DNA from: an uncultured Eubacteriales bacterium
Lineage (GTDB): Bacteria > Bacillota > Clostridia > Peptostreptococcales > Anaerovoracaceae
Assembly: GCA_902763505.1 (NCBI GenBank)
Contig: CACWSO010000007.1
Location: 62,001-126,000 of the forward strand
Direction: 5' to 3'
DNA length: 64,000 nt
Position 1 is the stretch's first letter; each line of letters opens with the position of its first letter. This document shows positions 8,463 through 16,541 of this stretch, piece by piece. Both the position numbers and the translations under genes were made by a program. The notes beneath the pieces are model-generated. The model saw nothing but the letters and a program-made list of their open reading frames with translations, ran no database searches and was not told where the DNA came from.

Positions 8463-9250
8463 CAGAAGCAAACAAAGCACCTCTCCTGGAAGTAAAGGAT
8501 CTCGTGAAAAATTACCACGATGGACCGAACGCGAGAAATATACTGGATCATCTTGACCTCTCTGTAAACGAAGGAGATTTCCTGACGATCCTGGGACCGT
8601 CAGGCTGCGGTAAGACCACCCTGATCAGATGCATTGCCGGATTTGAAGACTATGAAGGTGAAATCCTTGTTGAAGGAAAAGCCGTCTCTCAGCCGGGCAT
8701 TGATCGGATGATGATATTCCAGACGTTCGAGCAGCTGTTTCCATGGAAAACGGTCAAAAAGAACATCCAGTATCCGTTGAAGATCAACGGCATCACAGAT
8801 AAGGAAGAACTGGACCGCATTGCGGAAAAACATCTGGAACTGGTGGGACTCGCTGGCAAAGGCGACCTCTATCCGCACCAGCTCTCAGGCGGTATGAAAC
8901 AGCGTGTCGCCATTGCCAAAGGTTTGGCTTTGAACCCGAAGATCATCTTGATGGATGAACCGTTCGCTGCATTGGATGCCATGACGAGAAACAAATTACA
9001 GGCGGAACTGATCAAGATCAAAGAAAAAGAAAACGCGACTGTGATCTTCATCACCCACAATATTCAGGAGGCACTTGTCCTTGGTAACCGCGTCATCCTG
9101 ATGTCGAAGAACGGTGAAATCAAAGTCAATATGGAGAATAAAATCCCGAAACCGGTCACGCCGGCTTCGGAAGGATACGGCGAGATGTGGAAGCTTCTGA
9201 ACGAAGCACTCTGGGAGGAAGATTCCGAGGGCGGTGCGGTCAGCGAATGA
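8459..9250 (+). CDS. ABC transporter ATP-binding protein (SsuB/TauB-like)
   Basis: A complete nucleotide-binding subunit: Walker A GPSGCGKTT, Q-loop at FQTFEQLFPWKTV, signature LSGGMKQRV, Walker B ILMDEPFAAL and the H-loop FITHN. I choose GTG 8459, which forms a GTGA overlap with the permease stop and has GGGGG 8-15 bases upstream, giving 263 residues. An in-frame GTG at 8444 would add five residues and is the alternative. Powers the importer made with the two preceding genes. A 31-base hairpin terminator follows at 9283-9313. Confidence 0.9.
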   Translation: MTEANKAPLLEVKDLVKNYHDGPNARNILDHLDLSVNEGDFLTILGPSGCGKTTLIRCIAGFEDYEGEILVEGKAVSQPGIDRMMIFQTFEQLFPWKTVKKNIQYPLKINGITDKEELDRIAEKHLELVGLAGKGDLYPHQLSGGMKQRVAIAKGLALNPKIILMDEPFAALDAMTRNKLQAELIKIKEKENATVIFITHNIQEALVLGNRVILMSKNGEIKVNMENKIPKPVTPASEGYGEMWKLLNEALWEEDSEGGAVSE

Positions 9251-9282
9251 TTCCGCGTATTCACCAATCTGCAAACAATAAC

Positions 9283-9313
9283 AAAGAAGCTGGAGTCTGA
9301 CTCCAGCTTCTTT
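9283..9313. terminator. Bidirectional intrinsic terminator
   Basis: A perfect 15-bp stem (AAAGAAGCTGGAGTC / GACTCCAGCTTCTTT) closes on a single-base loop and is flanked by A and T runs within its own arms. It sits between the end of the ABC operon (+) and the end of the anti-sigma gene (-), and can stop both. Confidence 0.85.
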
Positions 9314-9358
9314 CATATTAGCGGTTCATACTTTTGTGTTTCCTGTTGTGTCCACGCT

Positions 9359-10402
9359 TTATTTTCTGTGGAACATTTTGATGAAGAAATCCGGAACACT
9401 GCTCCAGGAATGATCTCTTCTGGCCAGATTATTAGTGCTGACGCCCTGCACCGTATTGATTGACGGCATGCTGCTCTCCCCTTTTGCCGCACGCTCGCGG
9501 TTCATGGAATCGTGGAGATCACGGCTGCTGATAACAGCCTCGTTGCCTTTGACGTCGTCATCCTTTGACACCATCAGTCCTCCGATGCCGATGGCGACCG
9601 GGATGCCGATGAAGAACAGTAACGTCAGTACCAGTACAACGATTCCGCCTGCTCCGAAGTTACGGTACAACCGCTGAAAAGCGTTCATATCCGAACCGTC
9701 CGGACGATGGTAATCGAATGTCTTGATAAACTCCATCATTTCATTCTGCTGTTCCTCGGAACATGAGGAGTAGTATTTGTCTTTATCCGTTTCCTGGCAC
9801 TGATATGTCAGGTAATAACTTTCACCGCCGTGATAAATCGTATACTCCAGTTCATTCAAATACGTGTTATCCCAGTCAATCACGCCGATACCGAGTACTG
9901 TTTCGTCATCCAACTGAACGGTTTTATCGACGATGTAGTTCTCCGATTTTTCCAAACCATCGTAATAAACATTGATCGTCTCCAACTTGTCAGCTGTCTT
10001 ACGGACATAGGTTTTGTCATCCACATCATCTAATGTGGTCTCAGACTCAACATATCCTTCCGGCAATTCGTAGGAAACGTTTTCTTCCAGCGTTCCTTCG
10101 TACTCCGTCAGGTTCATGCCGTAAATGACTGCTCCTACCACGACTGCAAAGGCCAGCGTAACTGCAACAATCAACAGTCTGTTCAGAAACATCTTGCGCT
10201 TGATCTTCTTGAGCACGGCCGCTTCATCTGCATATTCCGGCTCTGTTTCTATCGGCAGGTCCTCCTGCAAAAGCCTGCAGTACTCTCTGCAGTCAGCGCA
10301 TTCTTCCAGATGCTCTTCAATCATCTTGCGGCTTTCTTCACTGACGACCCCGTCCACATAAAGAGGAAGAAGGTCTCTTACTACTTCACACTTCATCTTC
10401 AT
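9359..10402 (-). CDS. Anti-sigma factor with zinc-finger domain and membrane anchor
   Basis: The first 45 residues hold an anti-sigma zinc-finger motif: a Cys near residue 5 and H-x3-C-x2-C in EEHLEECADCREYC. A membrane helix follows at about 73-95 (LLIVAVTLAFAVVVGAVIYGM), then an outside domain of about 130 residues and a second helix (GIVVLVLTLLFFIGIPVAIGIGG) with a cytoplasmic tail. The product is 347 residues. Its gene overlaps the upstream ECF sigma gene by 17 bases, the usual arrangement for a sigma/anti-sigma pair. The external domain probably senses an envelope signal. The ATG at 10402 has GAGGA upstream. Confidence 0.85.
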   Translation of the reverse strand: MKMKCEVVRDLLPLYVDGVVSEESRKMIEEHLEECADCREYCRLLQEDLPIETEPEYADEAAVLKKIKRKMFLNRLLIVAVTLAFAVVVGAVIYGMNLTEYEGTLEENVSYELPEGYVESETTLDDVDDKTYVRKTADKLETINVYYDGLEKSENYIVDKTVQLDDETVLGIGVIDWDNTYLNELEYTIYHGGESYYLTYQCQETDKDKYYSSCSEEQQNEMMEFIKTFDYHRPDGSDMNAFQRLYRNFGAGGIVVLVLTLLFFIGIPVAIGIGGLMVSKDDDVKGNEAVISSRDLHDSMNRERAAKGESSMPSINTVQGVSTNNLARRDHSWSSVPDFFIKMFHRK

Positions 10403-10880
10403 CCTTCAATTCCTCCTTTACCTTTAATTTCGCTCTGTGATATGTGACTCTCGCCCAGCTCTCATTCTTTCCGAATTCTTTTCCAATTTCCCTAAAGGAC
10501 AATTCACTGAACGTCCTTAGTGAAAACACTTCTTTATAGGGCTCTTCCAGCTTTTGTATTGCGGCGATGATTTCTGATGCCTGCTCTCTGCGGATCACTT
10601 CCTGTTCCGCGCTGTCTGCGTTCAACGTTTCCGGAGGATGCTGCATCAGATTTTGCGCACGTGCTTGCCGGTTTCTCTGATTCAGGTACTGATTCCTGGC
10701 GATTCTGCAGAGCCAGGTCGTCAGCGAACAATCCCCGCGAAAACTGTCGAGCTTTTGCATCGCCTTATAGAAGGTCTCCTGCGTAATGTCTTCCGCCAGA
10801 TGCGGATCCCCTGATATCGACAGAATGTACCGATAAACCTTTATGAAGTTGTCCTGATATATTCTGTCAAGAATCTGCAT
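10386..10880 (-). CDS. RNA polymerase sigma factor, ECF (sigma-70) family
   Basis: At 164 residues this is a compact ECF sigma factor. Region 2 is seen in ITQETFYKAMQKLDSFRGDCSLTTWLCRIARNQYL (about 36-70) and region 4 in LRTFSELSFREIGKEFGKNESWARVTYHRAKLKVKEEL (about 121-158). It should direct RNA polymerase to a stress or envelope regulon and be held by the membrane anti-sigma encoded next. A candidate autoregulatory promoter of ECF type (TGTAAC, 18 bases, GTCTAT) lies 51-81 bases upstream. GGAGAG precedes the ATG. Confidence 0.92.
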   Translation of the reverse strand: MQILDRIYQDNFIKVYRYILSISGDPHLAEDITQETFYKAMQKLDSFRGDCSLTTWLCRIARNQYLNQRNRQARAQNLMQHPPETLNADSAEQEVIRREQASEIIAAIQKLEEPYKEVFSLRTFSELSFREIGKEFGKNESWARVTYHRAKLKVKEELKDEDEV

Positions 10881-10930
10881 GGGTCTCTCCGGTTAATCCT
10901 GTGTTCCGCTCTTTTCAGGTCTTTCTATAT

Positions 10931-10961
10931 GATAGACAAATGAAAGTATCAAAACGTTACA
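10931..10961 (-). promoter_or_regulatory. Candidate ECF-type autoregulated promoter
   Basis: On the minus strand TGTAAC (complement of 10956-10961) is followed after 18 bases by GTCTAT (complement of 10932-10937). An AAC-containing -35 and a GTC-type -10 are the usual marks of ECF sigma promoters, and a T-rich stretch lies just upstream. Placement ahead of the sigma gene suggests positive autoregulation. Confidence 0.5.
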
Positions 10962-10971
10962 AGAAAAAATG

Positions 10972-10986
10972 AGCTCCGTCAGAAAA
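10972..10986. repeat. Left copy of 15-bp target-site duplication of the IS30 element
   Basis: AGCTCCGTCAGAAAA at 10972-10986 recurs exactly at 12637-12651 on the other side of the transposase region. The duplicated segment is one arm of a terminator hairpin. Confidence 0.7.
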
Positions 10987-12636
10987 GTTTGATTGCAAAA
11001 CTAACTTCGGGTTTGTCTGGATTCTCTAATTTTTGCAAGACTAACTTCCGGTTTTGCCTTTTTTCTTCGTTTTTTCTTTCAATTTCGGCTGTTTCTGCCG
11101 TATAATCGGTCCAGATACAGCGGTATTTTTTGCATACGAAAAGTATGTCCGAAATTGACAGTGCAAGAGTAACTTCGGGCTTATGTGCTTCACATATCCT
11201 TTTCGTATCCTCCTGCCTGAATCTCTATTTCAGCAGTTCCGGCTTGAGACATATGTCATCTGCATCGATGACACGGATCCCGAGCTTCCCCACTGTATCG
11301 TTTCCAAAATGCTGCAGGGCCAGCTGAACGGGCGTCCTGCCCTTAAGGCTCGGCCTTGCTGTGTTATTGATGTGGTTCATCAGCAGATCCACTTTCTCCT
11401 GTGTCAGTTCATCGAATGACGTGCCTGATGGAAGGACATAGCGGATATACTCGTGGTTCTTTTCGATCTCACCTTTCTGTTCGGAATGCCTTGGATCACA
11501 GTAGAACAGTCTCATTCTTCTGTTCCCTCCCGGGCTGTATTCAAACAGATCCGGGTCTGCGAATTCTGCTCCGTTATCTGTCAGCACCACCGGGAACAGT
11601 CTCCGGAAGTCTTCCTGCCCCAGCCGTTCTTCCAATCGGTCAAAAGTTCCTGCCGTTTCCTTCTGTTCTTTGCTGTCCAAAAGGAATGCCAGCATCAGTT
11701 TTTCTCCCCGCCAGTAGATCGTCTGCAGCACTTTTCCGCCTTTAGATCCAATAACGGTGTCCATCTCTACAACACGAATGCCCGGATTCTCCTCAAGTTC
11801 GCGAAGAAAATCCCTGTAGTGATGGTTGATCTTCTTCCTCGGACTCGGTTTGGCTCCTTCCTCCCGTTTCCGCTTTTTGTACCGTACTTTTCTTCGAAGG
11901 TCCAGGTTGCGGACGCTGAGATATTGCCTCTCGATGTAATTGTACAGAGTCCTCTCGCTGCATGGGATCTCTTCTGCATGTTCTGCGAAGATATGGCTGA
12001 TCGGCTGTCCTCTTTTGATTAGCGGACTGACCAGTTCATCCAGTTCGATCAATTCGTCCTTCGTCAAGTCGATCCCTTTTCTGGACTCATGGAGTTCTTC
12101 CCTGTACTCCCGATTCGCATAGTCTGCATTATACAGGTACTTGTCAAAGAGACAGCTACGTGACTTACCGCATGCATTGCAGACGTACGGCGGTTTCTTT
12201 TCGATCTGACAGGGATAGTCCACAAAGTCCGGACACCTCTCATTGCATGCATTACACTGCCTGCATGGAATCTTGCACTTGCGGTAGCCTTTCTTTCCGC
12301 AGATGTTCCTCTTTCGGCAACTGTCCCGATACTTGCAGCGATTCTGATAGAATCTCTGACTGCCCTTAACTGGCTTGTGATAACGATGCCTGCGGATCTC
12401 CTTTGAGACAGTATCCGGTGAGCAGCCAATGATCATTGCAATCTCTGCAAATGTCCGATGTTCCCGCAGCCCTCTCTGGATCTCATGTCGTTCTTCCCAG
12501 GTGAGATGTTTTCCTTTCTTTCTTTTTTCAGGCATGTTTCCTCCTCTCCGCAGGAGGATACCCTGCCATTATCTCATATTTTGCAGGAATAACTTCTGAT
12601 CACCTGTATCTGATCAGAAGTTCAAAATTCAATTAA
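10987..12636 (-). mobile_element. IS30-family insertion sequence, apparently complete
   Basis: The element is bounded by an exact 15-bp direct repeat and carries one intact transposase gene. Its ends are imperfect inverted repeats: TTTGATTG...AACTTCGG at the left, TTAATTG...AACTTCTG at the right read on the minus strand. The motif (A)TAACTTC(G/T)G recurs inside the ends at about 11000, 11037, 11167 and 12588, probable transposase binding sites. The left non-coding end is 238 bases and the right about 100. Intactness of the frame, ends and duplication suggests a recent insertion. The 15-bp duplication is longer than the 2-3 bp common for the family. Confidence 0.75.
11225..12535 (-). CDS. IS30 family transposase
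   Basis: The 436-residue protein begins with an HTH_38-type domain (HLTWEERHEIQRGLREHRTFAEIAMIIGCSPDTVSKEIRRHR). A Cys-rich insertion follows at about 60-125, with many CxxC-like pairs that look zinc-binding. The DDE catalytic core comes next: D in VVEMDTVIG, D in VVLTDNGAEF and E in EKGEIEKNHEYIRY-like sequence (QKGEIEKNHEYIRYVLP). All three acidic residues are present, so it should be active. It is longer than the founding IS30 transposase because of the Cys-rich part. AGAGGAGG precedes the ATG. Confidence 0.93.
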   Translation of the reverse strand: MPEKRKKGKHLTWEERHEIQRGLREHRTFAEIAMIIGCSPDTVSKEIRRHRYHKPVKGSQRFYQNRCKYRDSCRKRNICGKKGYRKCKIPCRQCNACNERCPDFVDYPCQIEKKPPYVCNACGKSRSCLFDKYLYNADYANREYREELHESRKGIDLTKDELIELDELVSPLIKRGQPISHIFAEHAEEIPCSERTLYNYIERQYLSVRNLDLRRKVRYKKRKREEGAKPSPRKKINHHYRDFLRELEENPGIRVVEMDTVIGSKGGKVLQTIYWRGEKLMLAFLLDSKEQKETAGTFDRLEERLGQEDFRRLFPVVLTDNGAEFADPDLFEYSPGGNRRMRLFYCDPRHSEQKGEIEKNHEYIRYVLPSGTSFDELTQEKVDLLMNHINNTARPSLKGRTPVQLALQHFGNDTVGKLGIRVIDADDICLKPELLK

Positions 12637-12651
12637 AGCTCCGTCAGAAAA
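12637..12651. repeat. Right copy of 15-bp target-site duplication
   Basis: Exact repeat of 10972-10986, directly next to the right end of the IS30 element. Confidence 0.7.
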
Positions 12652-12664
12652 AATTGCCGGAGCT
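12637..12664 (-). terminator. Intrinsic terminator of the penicillin-binding protein gene, altered by the IS insertion
   Basis: On the minus strand AGCTCCGGCA, an ATTTTTTC loop and TGACGGAGCT form a stem with one mismatch just after the PBP stop. The distal arm is the right copy of the IS duplication (12637-12651). The present T tract is the weak TTTAATTG of the IS end. The original strong T tract is now at 10963-10970, beyond the IS. Joining the two flanks restores a 14-bp stem followed by CATTTTTTC. Confidence 0.65.
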
Positions 12665-12681
12665 CATTGTCATTCAAAATA

Positions 12682-15414
12682 CTAGTACCAGTCGACTTCT
12701 TCGTCATCGGCTTCGCCAGCTTCACCGCCTTCGGCACCTTCGTCCTCAATGCTTTCATCATTGTCACCGTCATCATCCTCGTCAGCCTCGTCGGATGGCT
12801 GCGTCGTCATGCCGTCTGAAGTGTCTGTTCCATCATCCGTCTGCACTTTTGGCTCCGTCCCTTCGGCGTAGTACTCCCCGTTCACTTTGACTACGGACGG
12901 AGGCATTTTGTCAAAGTGCTCTGCCGGCATACCCGCACAGACATCGGACATAATGGCTGACCAGAATGCTGCCGCAACGGAAGAATAGTTGGCGAGAGCA
13001 ATATTGACATCGCTGCCCATCCAAAGTGCCATGCTATAGCGAGGTGTAAATCCGGAGAACCAGATATCATATTTGGAAGAAGTGGTGCCTGTCTTTCCGG
13101 CAACGTCCCAGCCTTCCACCTTGGCGTTCTGTCCCGTTCCGTACTGAACAGCTGACTTGAGGATATCCGTCATGATCCAGGCGACAGATTCATCGTATAC
13201 CTGCTCACTAGCCTGTTCATTCTCCACAACGAGGTTGCCTTTGCCGTCCAGAACTTCTGTATAGAAAATCGGTTCCCGGTATACGCCGCCATTGGCAAAG
13301 GTTCCGTAAGCAGCTGACATTTCAAGTGGACTGATTCCCTTCGTCATGCCGCCCAACGCAAGTGCGTCGTGCATATCGGAGGTGTCTCCCTCCAGCACAA
13401 GAGAACTGATGCCGACTTTCTGCAGCATCTCAACAGAGTAGTCGATGCCTACCTGGCGGAATACCTTCACTGCCACAACATTGACTGACTGCTGGACTGC
13501 CTTGCGAAGGGTCATCTGCCCCTGGAATCCACCGCTGTCATTCAGCGGCCATACTTTCCCGTTCAGTTTCATTGGCGCGTCATTGATAATGCTGCCGGCT
13601 GTGATGTAGTCGCCCCATTTGTCTCCCTGATCAGTTGGCAGCTCCATCTTCTCGCCTGCCTTTGCCGCTTCTACGCTCTTCTGCAGAGCCGGTCCATACG
13701 CGGCGATTGGTTTGATGGTAGAACCAGGCTGGCGAGGGCTCGTCGCTCTGTTGTAGAGCTGCTTTCCTCTTGCTCCTCTGCCGCCTGTCATGGCGATGAC
13801 GCGTCCTGTATTGTTATCTATAATTGTAGCAGCAGCCTGCGGCTGACGCATCTTTTGTCCCAGCTGATAGTTGTCGCTTTCGACCGTGAGCGTCCCCTCT
13901 CCTGCTTTGAAAAATTCCGGGAAGTCCTCGCTGAAGGCAGCGGAGATAACACAGTTGCCATCGTTATCGAAGCTGGTGTACCCCGCAGGAATGGACAGGG
14001 TTCCTCCCTCGATGAAGTAGAGCGCCCCATCGTCCTTTCTGTACATGCCTTTGAATTCCACACTCACATATTCTGAGTCTCCGGCATCCACCGCATAGAA
14101 CGCAAGACGTTTATCCTTATACAGTGTGATCGTACCGTCGTCCCCTTTGCTAAACTCATCCCCTGAGAGGATGAATTTCCCGTCGTCAATGTACGAGCTG
14201 TATGGACGCATGAGTACCTCTCCGGAAGAGGAAACAATGTTGCCGCTGCCGTCTGTGTTGAGAGAGTTAATTGCAGCGTAATTGGCATCTGTGTTGATCT
14301 GCTTGTCCAGTTTGTCCTGTACATTTCTGTCGAGGCAGGTGTAAATATGATAGCCCTTTGTATAGACCATCGTACGCGCCTCTTCTTCAGTGATTTCGTA
14401 TTGCGCGGCGATGTCTTTGATTGCCTCTTCTATGGCACAGTCAATGTAATAGGAGTAGCTGCCCGGGTCTTGCCCTGTGTTAATCTGGATATGCTCTTCC
14501 AGCGGCTCGGCAAGTGCTGCGTTGTACTCCGCTTCCGTGATGTGTCCATTCTCCTTCATGTTGGAAAGGATGAGTTTGCGTCTGTTTTCAGAAGCCTTCC
14601 CATTGTACAGGTAGACGAATCCGTTTCCTTTTCCAATGACAGGAAGTTCTTCTGAGGATTGGGAGTACGCGCTCTTCACCAGTGCATAGGAATCCGGCGC
14701 CTGCGGAAGTGCCGCGAGCGCTGCGCACTCGGCAAGATCTAAATCCATTGGATCCTTCGAGAAGTAACTCTGGCTTGCTGCCTCTACTCCGTAAGAGTTG
14801 AAACCAAAATAAACGGTATTGAGATAGGTCTCAAGAATTTTCTTCTTCGAAAGTTCATCCTCAAGAATCATCGTGTAATAGGCTTCGAGGATTTTTCTGT
14901 TCAACGTTCTCTCGGATTTTGTTTCAGAAAGATAGATGTTTCTCGCAAGCTGCTGCGTGATGGTCGAGGTTCCGGAAATCTGTCCACCCCCGAATATGTG
15001 CTCCTTCACAGCGCCAATCATTCGAATGTAGTTGAAGCCTTTGTGTTCCCAGAACGTTTTATCTTCTGTGTCGATGAGCGCATTGACCAGATCCTGCGGA
15101 ATGTCTTCATATGCGATGATCGTCCTGTTGCCGCCAGAAAGATATAACGCATCGATTTCATTCCCCACATCATCATAAATGGTTGACTTCTGATAGATCA
15201 GCGAATAGATATCCTGTGTATCGATATCTTTGATCGCAGATTCTTCTATGACTTTTTCCGCGTATTTATTGAATGCGAAAACAGCAGCTGCTGCAGCCAG
15301 AATCAAAATGAAAAAGAGCAGCAGAATCACTTTGAGGACTCTGTGTTTTTTCTTTTTTTTGCGGCGTTTTGTTTTCTTGTTCTTAATCTTGTTCTCTGTT
15401 TCTGCGTTATTCAT
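12682..15414 (-). CDS. Class A penicillin-binding protein (bifunctional transglycosylase/transpeptidase, PBP1A type)
   Basis: I start at ATG 15414 (910 residues) because AAGGGGGAA sits 10 bases upstream; a longer reading exists. The order is a Lys/Arg-rich cytoplasmic tail, a membrane helix at about 29-48, the GT51 transglycosylase domain (EDKTFWEHKGFN with the catalytic Glu, GTSTITQQLARN), and a penicillin-binding domain. The latter has STIK near 565, SVN near 640 and KTGT near 773. The C-terminal 60 residues are very acidic. The protein polymerises glycan strands and cross-links peptides outside the membrane. The next gene downstream was the sigma/anti-sigma pair before the IS arrived. Confidence 0.93.
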   Translation of the reverse strand: MNNAETENKIKNKKTKRRKKKKKHRVLKVILLLFFILILAAAAAVFAFNKYAEKVIEESAIKDIDTQDIYSLIYQKSTIYDDVGNEIDALYLSGGNRTIIAYEDIPQDLVNALIDTEDKTFWEHKGFNYIRMIGAVKEHIFGGGQISGTSTITQQLARNIYLSETKSERTLNRKILEAYYTMILEDELSKKKILETYLNTVYFGFNSYGVEAASQSYFSKDPMDLDLAECAALAALPQAPDSYALVKSAYSQSSEELPVIGKGNGFVYLYNGKASENRRKLILSNMKENGHITEAEYNAALAEPLEEHIQINTGQDPGSYSYYIDCAIEEAIKDIAAQYEITEEEARTMVYTKGYHIYTCLDRNVQDKLDKQINTDANYAAINSLNTDGSGNIVSSSGEVLMRPYSSYIDDGKFILSGDEFSKGDDGTITLYKDKRLAFYAVDAGDSEYVSVEFKGMYRKDDGALYFIEGGTLSIPAGYTSFDNDGNCVISAAFSEDFPEFFKAGEGTLTVESDNYQLGQKMRQPQAAATIIDNNTGRVIAMTGGRGARGKQLYNRATSPRQPGSTIKPIAAYGPALQKSVEAAKAGEKMELPTDQGDKWGDYITAGSIINDAPMKLNGKVWPLNDSGGFQGQMTLRKAVQQSVNVVAVKVFRQVGIDYSVEMLQKVGISSLVLEGDTSDMHDALALGGMTKGISPLEMSAAYGTFANGGVYREPIFYTEVLDGKGNLVVENEQASEQVYDESVAWIMTDILKSAVQYGTGQNAKVEGWDVAGKTGTTSSKYDIWFSGFTPRYSMALWMGSDVNIALANYSSVAAAFWSAIMSDVCAGMPAEHFDKMPPSVVKVNGEYYAEGTEPKVQTDDGTDTSDGMTTQPSDEADEDDDGDNDESIEDEGAEGGEAGEADDEEVDWY

Positions 15415-15479
15415 AGTAATCTTGTTCCCCCTTTTATATCTCCATCTTACCACACTGTTCGGTAAGAGTGCGTGTCTTT

Positions 15480-16394
15480 TTACAGATCTTCACGCATCCG
15501 CATGGATGCCAGCCAGACGCCGGCCAATGTAACAGCCATGCCGAATATGGTATACCAACCCCACAGATCACCCATCACGATAATTCCTGCAACAACACCG
15601 ATGACGGTTGAAAGACTGCTGACGATGTTGTTGCCGAGCGCCGGCTCAACATAGCTCAGCAGTTTGTTATAGCATACATAAGATGCAAAGGCACAGAAGA
15701 CAGATAGGAACAGCATGTTACCCATGATGCTCCAGTCGGTAAACAGAATGAGATAAGTATCAAGACGATACCCCTGACAAAGTGCAATAATATTGAATAG
15801 TATTCCTCCCTCTAACGCCATGAAGGTTGTAACCGTCGCAGCGTCAAAATCGGCGGATGCTTTTTTGCTTGAAAGAGAATACATGCTGGCTGCGATGACA
15901 CCGAACATCATGCAGACCATCCCCGTGCGAGTCCCTCCAATGGAGAATGCCGGCGAGAACACCGTCGCGATAGCGACTCCCACGAAGGTGATCAGCAGAC
16001 TCAGCACCAGTTTCACATCTGCTTTGTGTTTAAAAAACAGGATGCCGAGGATCAATGTCATGCTTGGAATGGTCGCGACGAAAATCGCACTGATCGAAGC
16101 GGACGTCATCTTAACGCCGTAAGCTTCCAGAATAGAATAAGCACACGGTTCAAACAGCCCCGCCAGAAAGAGAAACGGCAGATTCTTCTTACCTTTTAAA
16201 TCGAGTTTGATCTTCCCGCAGGCGATCAAAATCAGAAACAATAATCCTGTGATGCCCCACCTTGCCGCAAGCAGTTGCATCGGCGCCATTACCTTCAGCA
16301 GCATGGCAAGGGAAATAAACGCAACGCCCCATCCTATGGAGACCATTGCGATCAGGAAGATGATTGTTGTCATGTTCTGATTACCCGTACGCAT
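15480..16394 (-). CDS. EamA-family (DMT) transporter
   Basis: A 304-residue protein with about ten membrane helices in two EamA repeats. The first repeat contains RWGITGLLFLILIACGK and the PxSxxAFE-like end (SASISAIFVATIPSMTLILGILFFKHK); the second ends NIVSSLSTVIGVVAGIIVMGDLWGWYTIFGMAVTLAGVWLA. It exports or imports small metabolites, substrate unknown. A downstream start at 16373 (MTTIIFL) is possible; neither has a strong ribosome site. It is a single-gene unit facing away from cysK. Confidence 0.85.
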   Translation of the reverse strand: MRTGNQNMTTIIFLIAMVSIGWGVAFISLAMLLKVMAPMQLLAARWGITGLLFLILIACGKIKLDLKGKKNLPFLFLAGLFEPCAYSILEAYGVKMTSASISAIFVATIPSMTLILGILFFKHKADVKLVLSLLITFVGVAIATVFSPAFSIGGTRTGMVCMMFGVIAASMYSLSSKKASADFDAATVTTFMALEGGILFNIIALCQGYRLDTYLILFTDWSIMGNMLFLSVFCAFASYVCYNKLLSYVEPALGNNIVSSLSTVIGVVAGIIVMGDLWGWYTIFGMAVTLAGVWLASMRMREDL

Positions 16395-16470
16395 GGATAT
16401 ATTTTACCTTGCGGCAGGCTTTTTCGTCCACACTTATCTTCCGCTTTTGCCCGCTTTGGTGGTGCGCACC

Positions 16471-16499
16471 TTGACACGATTAGACCAAAACAGTAAAGT
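16471..16499 (+). promoter_or_regulatory. Sigma-A promoter of the cysteine synthase gene
   Basis: A perfect TTGACA, a 17-base spacer and TAAAGT, 43 bases upstream of the cysK start. The leader contains no obvious hairpin or T-box. Confidence 0.6.
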
Positions 16500-16541
16500 A
16501 TAGAAGACGACAAAAAGACGACAACAAAGGAGATATGACAA

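Noticed and set aside
11453..12022. 189-residue plus-strand frame within the IS
   Set aside because: Antisense of the transposase, Phe/Ser/Leu-rich shadow; no second IS gene is expected in IS30.
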